From: Chloroflexota bacterium
GTDB taxonomy: Bacteria > Chloroflexota > Anaerolineae > UBA2200 > JACIWT01
Direction of reading: 5' to 3'
NCBI GenBank assembly: GCA_014360825.1
Contig: JACIWT010000008.1
Location: 1-64,000, forward strand
DNA: 64,000 bases
A program made the translations under genes and the position numbers. Positions 32,556 to 40,940 of this stretch are shown piece after piece (position 1 is the first letter of the stretch; the number at the start of each line of letters is the position of its first letter). The notes beneath the pieces were generated by a model. The model saw nothing but the letters and a program-made list of their open reading frames with translations. It ran no database searches and was not told the DNA's origin.

Positions 32556-33558
32556 CGGCGATCTCCTCGATCTTCAGGTTGCCCAGATCGCTTCGCCCCA
32601 GTCCCATCGCCGTCCCCGCCCGGACGTAGGCCAGATCGTCGGGCTGTAGGCCGAATAACGTGGCGGCGTAACTGTCGGTGGCCACGATGTCAGTGCTGGC
32701 GATCACCGTGTCCAGTTTCCTCACATCATTCAGGCTGCCGCCCGTAGGCCCGTTGGCCACTAAGATACGCACCGCATCCACGACAGTCAGTGCCGGGCGG
32801 ATGCGGCTGGTGAGGTCGGCCAGCCGCTGGCCCAGGTTGGTGTGCATCGCCGGCCGGTTGAGGATCGTGCCCATCAGGTTCTTCATGCCCAAGGCGAGCC
32901 GGGCCAGACTGTGGTCCTTGGCAATGGGCACGTTGATTAGGGCGTCGGCCTTCAGGATATCGTCATAGATATCCCAACTGCGCAGGTCTAACCCCTGGGG
33001 GATGTCGGTCTTGACGAACTTGAACTTCGCCATGATCTCGATCTGACCGCCCGCTGCCAACACCTGCTCCTGGATCCCGCTGCGCACGTAGGCTTCCTCC
33101 GGACCACCGCCAAACGGGTAATCCATCACCCGCACCCGGCGCGCGCCCGCCTCCAAGCAAAGCCTGACCAGCGCGGCCACGACCCAGGGGTTGGTGGTCA
33201 CCGCGTATTCGTAGGTGTGATAGGCGACGCAGATGTTGGGCTTGATGACCACATCGTCACCGCGGCGCACGAAGCGCTCCATACCCCCCAGTGCGGTTAT
33301 CGCTCGTCGCACCAATTCCTCCGGCTCGCCGCCTCGCGCCACCGCCAGGTAGGGGTATTCCGCCGACGGGGTTGCGGTGGGCACAGCGGTCTCGCGCGCA
33401 ACGGCGGTAGGGGGCAACGGGATGTCTGTCGGCGGTGGCATCGTGGGCACGGGCATTTCCTGCCGCCGGCAGGCGCTCAGGTACCAGGCCCCGGCCAATG
33501 TGCCGAACCCCGCGGCTGCCAGCCGGCGTAGGAACTCTCGGCGGGTAATGTTTGACAT
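32545..33558 (-). CDS. DUF362 protein with Tat signal and lipobox
   Basis: 337 residues from the ATG at 33558 (GTGAGGAGTTGAGCCGC upstream). The N-terminus NITRREFLRRLAAAGFG is a twin-arginine signal, followed by a lipobox-like YLSAC. A Pro/Thr-rich linker leads to the DUF362 domain: VVIKPNICVAY, RVRVMDYPFGG, INVPIAKDH, GMKNLMGTI and ASTDIVATDSYAA. DUF362 proteins often pair with ferredoxins and are thought to be iron-sulfur associated. The overlap with the polyferredoxin gene suggests a surface-exposed electron carrier complex. Confidence 0.85.
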   Translation of the reverse strand: MSNITRREFLRRLAAAGFGTLAGAWYLSACRRQEMPVPTMPPPTDIPLPPTAVARETAVPTATPSAEYPYLAVARGGEPEELVRRAITALGGMERFVRRGDDVVIKPNICVAYHTYEYAVTTNPWVVAALVRLCLEAGARRVRVMDYPFGGGPEEAYVRSGIQEQVLAAGGQIEIMAKFKFVKTDIPQGLDLRSWDIYDDILKADALINVPIAKDHSLARLALGMKNLMGTILNRPAMHTNLGQRLADLTSRIRPALTVVDAVRILVANGPTGGSLNDVRKLDTVIASTDIVATDSYAATLFGLQPDDLAYVRAGTAMGLGRSDLGNLKIEEIAVGG

Positions 33559-33592
33559 GCGGCTCAACTCCTCACCTCATCCTCTTCGCTCC

Positions 33593-33619
33593 GTAGGACA
33601 AATTGCCAATTTGTCCTAC
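33593..33619. repeat. Perfect hairpin
   Basis: GTAGGACAAATT-GCC-AATTTGTCCTAC, two 12-bp arms and a 3-base centre, in the 62-base gap between the GpgS fusion and the DUF362 gene. It could end the transcript of the former or the read-through from it. Confidence 0.85.
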
Positions 33620-33620
33620 T

Positions 33621-35483
33621 CTAAGCCAAGGGCTCGAATTTCTCCCGGTATTCGGGTATCTCCATCATCGGCGGCCGCTCGTGATCGCGGATTTCCTCCA
33701 CTTCCAGGTAGTAGTGACGGGCCCCATAGCGGATCAGTTTCATGCTCCTGCTGAACTCCTCCAGCAATCTGATCTTATGCCGGTCCTCCAGCCGCTGTAA
33801 GAGTACCTGGATGATGGAGAAAGACATTTTGCTCAGCGCGAGCAAAGGCTGATTGTGGTGAATTCGCATCCGGAGATCTACCTGAGCGATGGAATGGAGG
33901 CCGAACCTTTCCAAAAGGTCAATCAGCAGGCCGATCTCCACGCCGTAGCCGGTGAAGAAGGGCAAGCGCTCCAGCGCCCGGCGTCGGCCGGCGTACTCCC
34001 CAGCCAGAGGCTGGATCAGGCCCGACAGTTCCGGCCAGAACAGGTTTAACAGGGGACGGGCCACCAGTTCGGTAACGCGCCCTCCCCCACTGGCTTGGAT
34101 TTTCCCAGCCTCTCGGAGAGGACGCCGATAGAAGCCCTTGACATACTGGATGCGACGTGAGCGCAATAGGGGCCCGATCAGGCCGTACACGAAGCGGGGG
34201 TGGATGTTTTTGATGTCAGTGTCTATCCAGACGATGATGTCTCCGCGCAGCACGTACAGGCTCTTCCACAGAGCCTCGCCCTTGCCCTGGTATGTGCCGT
34301 GCTGGGGCAATATCTGTGAGTGGAAGTACACGGGGATGCCCATCTCCTGCGCGATCTCCACGGTGCGGTCCGTTGAACCGCTATCTATGAGGACCATCTC
34401 GTCCAGGAGGGGCACCTCCTCCATCAAGGCAGAGCGGATGGTCCGGATGACGGTCCCGACCGTCTCCTCTTCGTTCAGGGCTGGCAGCCCCAGGCTGATG
34501 GTCAGCCCTTGTTTCCGCTTCTGCTCCAGTAGCCATCGCAGGTCAGCGAACTCGGCGCTGTCGAAGGTGTTCTCGGCAAACCACTTATCCACCAACACCG
34601 AGATGGAAGTGGAGATGGGCATAGGCAGTGGGCCTGGCTGCAGGGCCTGTTTGGTCGCCACTTCCATACCCCGACGGCTGCGCACCAAGATGAGCGCCTG
34701 ATGGGTCAACGCCGCCAATCGGGCGCCGATCGGTCCCAGCCGCGTCTCCGGCGCTGGCGGTGTCATACGGATAGAGGCCCCGATCACGATTACCTCGTGA
34801 CCACTGGCCTCGTGCAGGATGCTCTCTGGCACCTGTTCCACAACGGCCACCCGGCCGGTGATGCGAGGTCTCCCGCGCAAGAGCGGCAGAAACTGGCTTA
34901 GCGTCTGCTCCTCATCCCCCGCCCCTTCCTCAACAGCGTGAAACAGGGTGATCTCGGCGTCTTCTGCCTCGGCCAGGGCATCGGCAATGCGCAGGGCCAA
35001 GTCCACGTGGGGCGACCTGCTCCGGACAGGCAATAGGATGCGATCAATCCCTGTCAGATGGCCACGCACCAGAGCCACATCGCAGGGGGTCTCCTGTAGC
35101 AAGGCATCGATCGACTGGCCCAACACTTGATCGGATGCCTCAGATCGCCAAGGCAGGAGAAGCAGGTCAATTCGCTCCTTGGGAATGAGGGCCAGGATCT
35201 CGGGCCAGGGAGCGTGAGCCACGCGCACCCGAGCCTTCACCCACAGGGGGAGATGACGATAGGCCTGCTCTAGTTCGCGCAGGACCCGGCGCCTCTCTTG
35301 AGCCTCGAACGCCCCCGCGCTCAGTGGCTGTTCGCCAGGGACCTCGACCACACCGACGAGGGTCACCTGGCCCTCGCGGTCTTTCAATAGTGCGGCGGCA
35401 AGGCGCAGCAAGTTTTCCCCATCTTGGCGGTTCTCGACGGGGATCAAGATGCGGAACAGCCGTCGTTTCTTCCTCTTCGCCAC
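33621..35483 (-). CDS. Two UspA-like domains fused to glucosyl-3-phosphoglycerate synthase
   Basis: 620 residues from a GTG behind GGAGTGTTCC. Residues 1-140 and about 150-275 are two universal-stress domains (RILIPVENRQDGENLLRLAA; IDRILLPVRSRSPH; VIVIGASIRM). From about 330 a GT81-type glycosyltransferase begins: ISLGLPALNEEETVGTVI, VLIDSGSTDRTVEIA, VWIDTDIKN, GGGRVTELVARPLLNLFWP, QPLAGEYAGRR, FFTGYGVEIG. These match GpgS, which makes glucosyl-3-phosphoglycerate, the precursor of the compatible solute glucosylglycerate. The UspA fusion suggests nucleotide or stress sensing. 33 bases after the GT4 gene. Confidence 0.88.
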   Translation of the reverse strand: MAKRKKRRLFRILIPVENRQDGENLLRLAAALLKDREGQVTLVGVVEVPGEQPLSAGAFEAQERRRVLRELEQAYRHLPLWVKARVRVAHAPWPEILALIPKERIDLLLLPWRSEASDQVLGQSIDALLQETPCDVALVRGHLTGIDRILLPVRSRSPHVDLALRIADALAEAEDAEITLFHAVEEGAGDEEQTLSQFLPLLRGRPRITGRVAVVEQVPESILHEASGHEVIVIGASIRMTPPAPETRLGPIGARLAALTHQALILVRSRRGMEVATKQALQPGPLPMPISTSISVLVDKWFAENTFDSAEFADLRWLLEQKRKQGLTISLGLPALNEEETVGTVIRTIRSALMEEVPLLDEMVLIDSGSTDRTVEIAQEMGIPVYFHSQILPQHGTYQGKGEALWKSLYVLRGDIIVWIDTDIKNIHPRFVYGLIGPLLRSRRIQYVKGFYRRPLREAGKIQASGGGRVTELVARPLLNLFWPELSGLIQPLAGEYAGRRRALERLPFFTGYGVEIGLLIDLLERFGLHSIAQVDLRMRIHHNQPLLALSKMSFSIIQVLLQRLEDRHKIRLLEEFSRSMKLIRYGARHYYLEVEEIRDHERPPMMEIPEYREKFEPLA

Positions 35484-35516
35484 GGAACACTCCGATACCC
35501 AAGTGCCAGATGGGAC

Positions 35517-36788
35517 CTATCCGCACGAGGAACCGGGCGACAACAGCGGCAAGATGCGGTCCTCGAAAATGCGCTGCCAGGTATAATGGTCGCGCACCCG
35601 CCGGCGCAGGCAAAAGGTCTCATCGCTGCCCAGCACCTCTCGGATGCGCCGCGCGATCTGCTCTGGCTTCTGGCTCAAATCGAAAACGTGGATCCAATCG
35701 CCGCCGCTCTCGCGAAACGGCGCGATGTCGGAACAAAACACCGGCAGCCGGGTGAGCCCAGCCTCCAGCACCGGGATGCCGAAGCCCTCTTGCACGCTGG
35801 GGAAAAGCAGCGCGTCGGCGACCAAATACAGTTCCGCCAAGAGAGCATCATCTGGGACAAAGGGGGTCTCTTCTGTTCCCTGTTCGTAGAGGAAATGCAC
35901 GTGTTGTTCGACCCCCAGTTCCCGTCGCAGGCGCTGCAGCCGTTCCAGATAGGCGACGTTGGTGGGGTTGTGTGGCCCTGGCGGGCCGGTAACCACCAGG
36001 TGGGCCCGACAGCCCTGCTCGTGGAGGGCGGCAGTGATGCACAGGGCCAGTTCGATGTTCTTGCGCCGGGTGATGCGCGCCGGGAGGAGGAGCACCATCT
36101 CCGCCTCCAACAAACCCAGGGCGCTGACCAATTCTGTCGTCTGTGGGCGCAACCGCAGCAGCGCGGCGGCATCCACCCCCGGTGGCACCACTTGGATGTC
36201 CTCGGCAGGACAGTGGAACAGCGTCGCCAATTCCTCTCGCTGCGCTTCACTGACCACCACGTAGGTCACCCCTGGCCACGGCTGGCGCAACAGGTCCCAG
36301 GGGTAGCCCGGGTGTAACTCCGGGCGATACTGGGGCCTGCACCAGGCGAAATCGTGGCACCAAGCGATGAATCGGGTCATCTGCTGGTCCGAAAGTTCGC
36401 GCAATGCTGCCGTCAGCGCCAAGTTTTTATGTAGAGTCATGGCGTTGTGCACGATACAGGCATCGGTGCCAGCCAAGGCGGCGGCCAGTTCTCCGCGTAA
36501 GTCATCTCGTAGCCGCTCGAAGGCCGCGCTGACGGTGCCCTGATCCAGTTGTCGTTTCGCAGCCAGCGCCTCGGGGTGCTGAGAATAAAGTCGAGGGACG
36601 AGGCACACCGAAACGCGGGGATCAAAGGGTTCGCCCCGCCCCACAATCACCCGCACCTCGTAGCCGGCCTGGGCCAGCAGGCGAGCGTGATGGTAAATGG
36701 TGCTCTCCACACCGCCGACCACCGGCGGGCCAGCGTAGTGCAGGATGGCGACACGCTGCGGCTTCGCGCTGGTGCTCAAGGCGTGCAT
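35517..36788 (-). CDS. GT4-family glycosyltransferase
   Basis: The ATG at 36788 (site GAGGA 9 bases upstream) gives 423 residues. GT-B fold: N-terminal VAILHYAGPPVVGGVESTIY, C-terminal donor-binding LPARITRRKNIELAL and FPSVQEGFGIPVLEAGLTRL with the EGFGIPxxE motif of GT4 retaining enzymes. The acceptor is unknown; together with GpgS it might extend a glucosylglycerate-type solute or a glycolipid. It is the first gene of a two-gene unit read leftward; the 300-base gap on its 5' side holds a rightward promoter at 36973 and no other gene. Confidence 0.85.
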   Translation of the reverse strand: MHALSTSAKPQRVAILHYAGPPVVGGVESTIYHHARLLAQAGYEVRVIVGRGEPFDPRVSVCLVPRLYSQHPEALAAKRQLDQGTVSAAFERLRDDLRGELAAALAGTDACIVHNAMTLHKNLALTAALRELSDQQMTRFIAWCHDFAWCRPQYRPELHPGYPWDLLRQPWPGVTYVVVSEAQREELATLFHCPAEDIQVVPPGVDAAALLRLRPQTTELVSALGLLEAEMVLLLPARITRRKNIELALCITAALHEQGCRAHLVVTGPPGPHNPTNVAYLERLQRLRRELGVEQHVHFLYEQGTEETPFVPDDALLAELYLVADALLFPSVQEGFGIPVLEAGLTRLPVFCSDIAPFRESGGDWIHVFDLSQKPEQIARRIREVLGSDETFCLRRRVRDHYTWQRIFEDRILPLLSPGSSCG

Positions 36789-36972
36789 ACAACCCATTCC
36801 TCGGGAAAAGTCTCTAGCCCCATTGTACCCGAACAACACCACAGGCGCAAAGAGGCCTCGCCCCGCAATGCATTTCCGGCTACGAGCGCCAAAGGGTCTC
36901 ATCGAGTTAAGTCGAGGATTTCTCAAAATCCTGGGCTTTTTATTAAAAATTAAAAATCGGATATTTTGCCTA

Positions 36973-37001
36973 TTGCTTTCACACCCTTTATGGTGTATAA
37001 T
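36973..37001 (+). promoter_or_regulatory. Promoter of the zinc-ribbon operon
   Basis: TTGCTT (36973-36978), 17 bases, then perfect TATAAT (36996-37001). The leader to 37089 has a short stem (AAGCCTGCCACTTGTGGGCTT) and ends in GGAGAAGGAGGCGAC before the ATG. The region 36789-36970 is A/T-rich towards 36950 and shows no gene. Confidence 0.75.
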
Positions 37002-37089
37002 ATCGGAAAAGCAAGAAGCCTGCCACTTGTGGGCTTCGGGCTAACTATTGGCGGTTCTTTAACAATTCCCATAGGAGAAGGAGGCGACA

Positions 37090-37858
37090 ATGGCCAGGAA
37101 AAGAAAAAGTTGGTTTGATGAGGAGTCCAACGAGCCCATGTTTTCCAAATACGCGGAAAAGATGGAGAGTTGGCAGAAGGCTCTGGCCGACGGCGTGGTC
37201 CAGCCAGAAGAATTGCAACAGCAGGCGGAGAGAGTGAATGAGATGCTGCGCGCCCTGGAACCCAAACTCAACGACGAGTTGCACGGGGCAGGCTTTGCTG
37301 CAATTTTTCCAGGGCAAGGGGTATCAGACCCAGATGCTCCCAGGCCCAGGGGCAGATGGCGTAACGGTGCAGGCGAAAAAGGGGTCTGGCTGGATCACCA
37401 CTGCTACTTCTCAAGCCCTCACAGTAATGATGACTCCCCAGGGAGACAATCTGGTAGTGCAGACGGGGGGCGCCAGGTGGACGGAGAAAGTTGTGAGTGG
37501 CGCAGTGGCCGCTATTGTTTTCTGGCCGTTGGTTGCTCTCCCTGCCTACGGGGCTTATAAGCAGAAGGAGATCATTGACCAGACTTGGGAGTTCCTAGAC
37601 CAGTACATCGCCTCGGCCGGGGGCACGCTGACGGCTGCCCCGATGGCTGCCCCAGTCATGGCCCCGCCGGTAGCACCCGCACCAACGAAAGCCCAAGCCC
37701 GTTGCCCATCCTGCAACCAGCCAGTGCGGGCGGGAGCAAAGTTCTGCGATAATTGCGGGGCCTCATTGGTGCTTGCCTGCGCGAAGTGCGGGGCAGAGTT
37801 GCGCCCCGGGGCCAAGTTCTGCGATCATTGCGGGGCACCGGCGGAAGCGAAGGCCTGA
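37090..37858 (+). pseudogene. Zinc-ribbon protein gene with a frameshift (or a sequencing indel)
   Basis: The first frame gives about 66 good residues (ESWQKALADGVVQPEELQQQ, ALEPKLNDELHG). From about 37285 the sensible reading continues one base ahead as QALLQFFQGKGYQTQMLPG, VVQTGGARWTEKVV, a membrane segment FWPLVALPAYG, and two zinc ribbons at the end (RCPSCNQPVRAGAKFCDNCG and ACAKCGAELRPGAKFCDHCG). Removing one G from the GGGG run in CACGGGGCAGG joins both. This may be a sequencing error, a real decay or programmed shifting. The intact protein would have about 255 residues. Unknown family; paralogous ends with the next gene. Confidence 0.75.
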
Positions 37859-37877
37859 GCCAAAGAGATAGAGGGAT

Positions 37878-38459
37878 ATGAAGGGCTTTTTTTCCAGGAT
37901 TGGGAAGGCAATCGGGCGTTTCTTGCTGCGGCACTGGGCGGGCACTCTCATCGTGATCTTCTCCCTGCTGGCCCTCTTCACCGCATATCAGATGTGGCGA
38001 CTGGGTCCCGTTCTGGCGCTCTCTCTCCTGCCCCAGTTGGTTATCTGCCTCGTCCTCTTGGTGGGTGTGATCGCAGTTCGGCAGGTGGTCAAAGGGGTCA
38101 CGAAGGGTGGGGCACTGCAAACCCAAGTGGCGAAAGGAGTGGCCCAAGACACCCTGAGCCGAGGGCAGGCCGTTGTGGAGCGAGAAGTCGAGCAGGCGAA
38201 AAGTTCGCTCTCTGCCCTGGCCCAGGATGTGAAGGCGGATTTGGGGCGAGTGATCGGAGAGCAGACGGCCACCAGCACGCCCGTGCCCCCGGTCGCGCCG
38301 CGCTGCCCATCCTGCGGGCGCTTCGTGCGAGCAGGAGCCAAATTCTGTGACGGCTGCGGGGCAGCCTTGCTGGCCACTTGCCCGCACTGTGGTCGAGCCT
38401 TGCGGCCAGGCGCCAAATTCTGCGACGGCTGCGGGAAACCGATACGCCCGGTCGCTTAG
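37878..38459 (+). CDS. Membrane protein with a double zinc ribbon
   Basis: 193 residues. An N-terminal basic helix (FFSRIGKAIGRFLLRHWAG) and two membrane segments (TLIVIFSLLALFTAY; VICLVLLVGVIAVRQV) precede a charged linker and a double zinc ribbon: RCPSCGRFVRAGAKFCDGCG, then TCPHCGRALRPGAKFCDGCG. The ribbons are nearly the same as those of the preceding gene, so the two are likely paralogous in this part. 19 bases after the frameshifted gene; the large membrane protein follows. Confidence 0.8.
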   Translation: MKGFFSRIGKAIGRFLLRHWAGTLIVIFSLLALFTAYQMWRLGPVLALSLLPQLVICLVLLVGVIAVRQVVKGVTKGGALQTQVAKGVAQDTLSRGQAVVEREVEQAKSSLSALAQDVKADLGRVIGEQTATSTPVPPVAPRCPSCGRFVRAGAKFCDGCGAALLATCPHCGRALRPGAKFCDGCGKPIRPVA

Positions 38460-38546
38460 GGGGCAAGACACGTATTGCCCTTTCGCGCCGCGCCTGACGA
38501 GAGATCGTTGGCCACAGAGATCAATCCCACCGGAAGTGGGGGAAAC

Positions 38547-40553
38547 ATGACGGATGAGGGGGAGAGGAAGTCTCCTCACCCATTGCTGCGCCTGGGCCGC
38601 ATCCTTTTCTCGGCACTGCGAGATTATGTAGTCAACGTGCGGGTAAAAGATGAGGCGGCTGGGTTCGCCACACTGAGAGTCCTGGCACGCAGTGGGCCGC
38701 TATATTGGCCTGGCCTGGCAATCCTCTTGGTCAGTGTCGCGGCCACCGCTTACTTGAGCCTGCAAAGTGCCGGGGTCTCGATCCTGAGCATCGAAATATG
38801 GGAGGGGGAGGCAGTGAGGGTTCTTTCGGCTGCCCTGTACCTCTCCCTTTTTGTTATCTCGTTCGGCTGGGCGTATCTCCTCGTCGGCGCGGCTGCTGTG
38901 GGTCTGGGGGCTTACGTGCTGGCCGCTGCCTACGTTGCTTTCTATGGCCTGGCGGCGGGCTTCGGTCTGGCGGGCACTCCCTGGTTCGCCCTCATCCCCT
39001 TCTGGTTGCTTGTCACGGGCGCTTGGGTGGCCTCATCCCGGCCAACGCGTTGGCGACTCCCTCTCCTCTGCCTATTGTGTTACCTCGTGGCCCTGATTAC
39101 ATATTCCTCTCTACACCTGAAGACGATTCTGCCGGGAAATGAGGGCCGGCTGATCCTAGCGGCAGTTTACCTTGCTCTGGTGGCCAACCCCTGGACTCTG
39201 AGAGAGCGAGCCTTCAAGCCTTCCATCGCTTTCGCGGTGAGCGCCATCCTTTTCGTCGGTTTCTACGGCCTCAATCTCCTGCAGACCCCAGCCGAAGAGG
39301 TCCTCGGGGACACATTCCTCTCCCTCCACTACCTCTTGGGATTGGTGAGTCTCTTCTGGTTCTGGCTGGGATTGGACCTTTTCAACGGCGCACAAAGTCT
39401 GGCCAGATGGTTGGTAGATACGATCAAAGCGCTGGTACCATCCAGGATTCTCCGCCTGGTGATATTCTCCCTGTGGGGGATCTGGATTGCCATCGCCTAC
39501 CTCCTTATCCACGGGCCCACACTGGGCATGACCCAGTTCCTGTTGCACTACCGATTGGGAAGCGCCCTCTTGATGGCCTATATGTCCCTGGAACCCTCGA
39601 TGGTATTTGCGTCCGCACTCGATTATCATTTGTATCTCACCGTGGCCATCGTCTTGCTGGCCCTGGCATTGTGGCTGACGAAGAGATTATCGGCGGAGAG
39701 ACTGCTGGGACTATTCGGTCTCTCCGTGGCTGGTTTCCTCGTCCTATACGGCTATTTCGGTATCTGGTTCGCCTTCGGCTCGGAGGATTGGGAGAGCATC
39801 CTCGGGTTCTGGCCGCTCCTCATCTTCGTGGCCGGGATGTTCTGGGAGGTGCTGAAGGCCTCTGCCGGCGCCGTTTCTGGGACCAGGGCCCAGACCTCCC
39901 TGTACCTGAGTTTCCTCCTGCTCTTGGGGGGAATCTCCCTGCTGGAACTGCCGTCCGGCTCCCGGTATTTCCAGCAGGAACTCAGCCTGAACCCCCTCCT
40001 CGGCGTCCAGTACCTTGGCCTTCCCTATCTCCTCTACACCTTCCTCTACAAGCAGCGGCGCTACACCCCCGTCGCTCCCAGCCATCTCGCGCTCCTGTTT
40101 GCCCTGGGGATGCTGAGCGCCATTCCCTCTCTGATCTGGGCGAAGATCGTTTTTGCCCCCGTCGCCTGGCTGGTGGTCCTGTTGGCCACAGTCTGGCGTT
40201 GGGGGCGCTGGGATGAACTCTGGGATGGGTTGGTTTATGCTATCGCCTCGGCCCTGGGCTTCCTGGTCTTTTACACCCACCCGGTGATGATCCCCATACC
40301 CGCCTTCACGGGTTTTCTAGGGCGTTTCGTACAATTGCAGTCCCGCTACGCAGAGCACATCATCTGGCCATGGGAAGCCCGGTGGTGGGTGCTCTTGCTG
40401 GCGGTGTTGGAAGCAGCGGTCATCCTGGGATATCTATTGTCCCGGGCGCGTTTGGCGCAGGGACGCGCTCGCATCCTGTTCCTCATCCTTGGCCTCTCCC
40501 TGAGCCTCGCTTTCCTGGCCATTTGTGAATTCGCTATCGTCCGAGTCTATTAG
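38547..40553 (+). CDS. Large polytopic membrane protein, unknown
   Basis: The ATG at 38547 behind GTGGGGGAAAC gives 668 residues. Eighteen or more hydrophobic segments fill most of the protein (for example WLLVTGAWVA, LILAAVYLALVANPW, FWPLLIFVAGMFWEVL). The N-terminal 35 residues are cytoplasmic and charged. There is no recognisable transport signature, catalytic motif or large loop. Codon usage and GC match the neighbours. It closes a three-gene unit with two zinc-ribbon proteins; a role in envelope sensing or transport is only a guess. Confidence 0.75.
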   Translation: MTDEGERKSPHPLLRLGRILFSALRDYVVNVRVKDEAAGFATLRVLARSGPLYWPGLAILLVSVAATAYLSLQSAGVSILSIEIWEGEAVRVLSAALYLSLFVISFGWAYLLVGAAAVGLGAYVLAAAYVAFYGLAAGFGLAGTPWFALIPFWLLVTGAWVASSRPTRWRLPLLCLLCYLVALITYSSLHLKTILPGNEGRLILAAVYLALVANPWTLRERAFKPSIAFAVSAILFVGFYGLNLLQTPAEEVLGDTFLSLHYLLGLVSLFWFWLGLDLFNGAQSLARWLVDTIKALVPSRILRLVIFSLWGIWIAIAYLLIHGPTLGMTQFLLHYRLGSALLMAYMSLEPSMVFASALDYHLYLTVAIVLLALALWLTKRLSAERLLGLFGLSVAGFLVLYGYFGIWFAFGSEDWESILGFWPLLIFVAGMFWEVLKASAGAVSGTRAQTSLYLSFLLLLGGISLLELPSGSRYFQQELSLNPLLGVQYLGLPYLLYTFLYKQRRYTPVAPSHLALLFALGMLSAIPSLIWAKIVFAPVAWLVVLLATVWRWGRWDELWDGLVYAIASALGFLVFYTHPVMIPIPAFTGFLGRFVQLQSRYAEHIIWPWEARWWVLLLAVLEAAVILGYLLSRARLAQGRARILFLILGLSLSLAFLAICEFAIVRVY

Positions 40554-40559
40554 CGTGCT

Positions 40560-40940
40560 CGGGAACGAATACCCGGGCTATGCTCGCCAAGTCCCGCAGG
40601 GACTTTTCAGACGTAGCCGGCGGTGCGGTGTGGGCGGGACCCTCCCGCAGGTTGTGAACCTGCGGGAGGATACGACCTCGCGCGTTCCCCCGCAGTTGCA
40701 CTGCGGGTCGCCTGGGCAATCACGGCGGAAATGGACGGCAGTGCAACTGCCGCCGAACAGAAGTGATTGCGAACCTGCGGGAGGATGCGACCTCGCGTGT
40801 TCCCCCGCAGTTGCACTGCGGGTCGCCTGGGCAATGGTCGCCAGGCGGAAGCCTAGCCCGGAAATGGAATTTGGGCTACGCTCACCAAGTCCCGCAGGGA
40901 CTTTTCAGACGTAGCCGCCGGATTTATCCGGCGGCGAGGC
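40560..40940. repeat. Hairpin island with duplicated units
   Basis: The words AAGTCCCGCAGGGACTTTTC-AGACGTAGCCG (twice), CCCGCAGGTTGTGAACCTGCGGG, and two near-copies of GCAGTTGCACTGCGGGTCGC followed by CTGGGCAAT (40692 and 40808) with the partner GGCAGTGCAACTGCC. It ends with CCGCCGGATTTATCCGGCGGCG at the stop of the channel gene. The apparent reading frames in it are only repeat sequence. Confidence 0.88.

Noticed and set aside
37002-37089. Riboswitch in the leader of the zinc-ribbon operon
   Set aside because: Only a short weak stem is visible; no known riboswitch core can be recognised.
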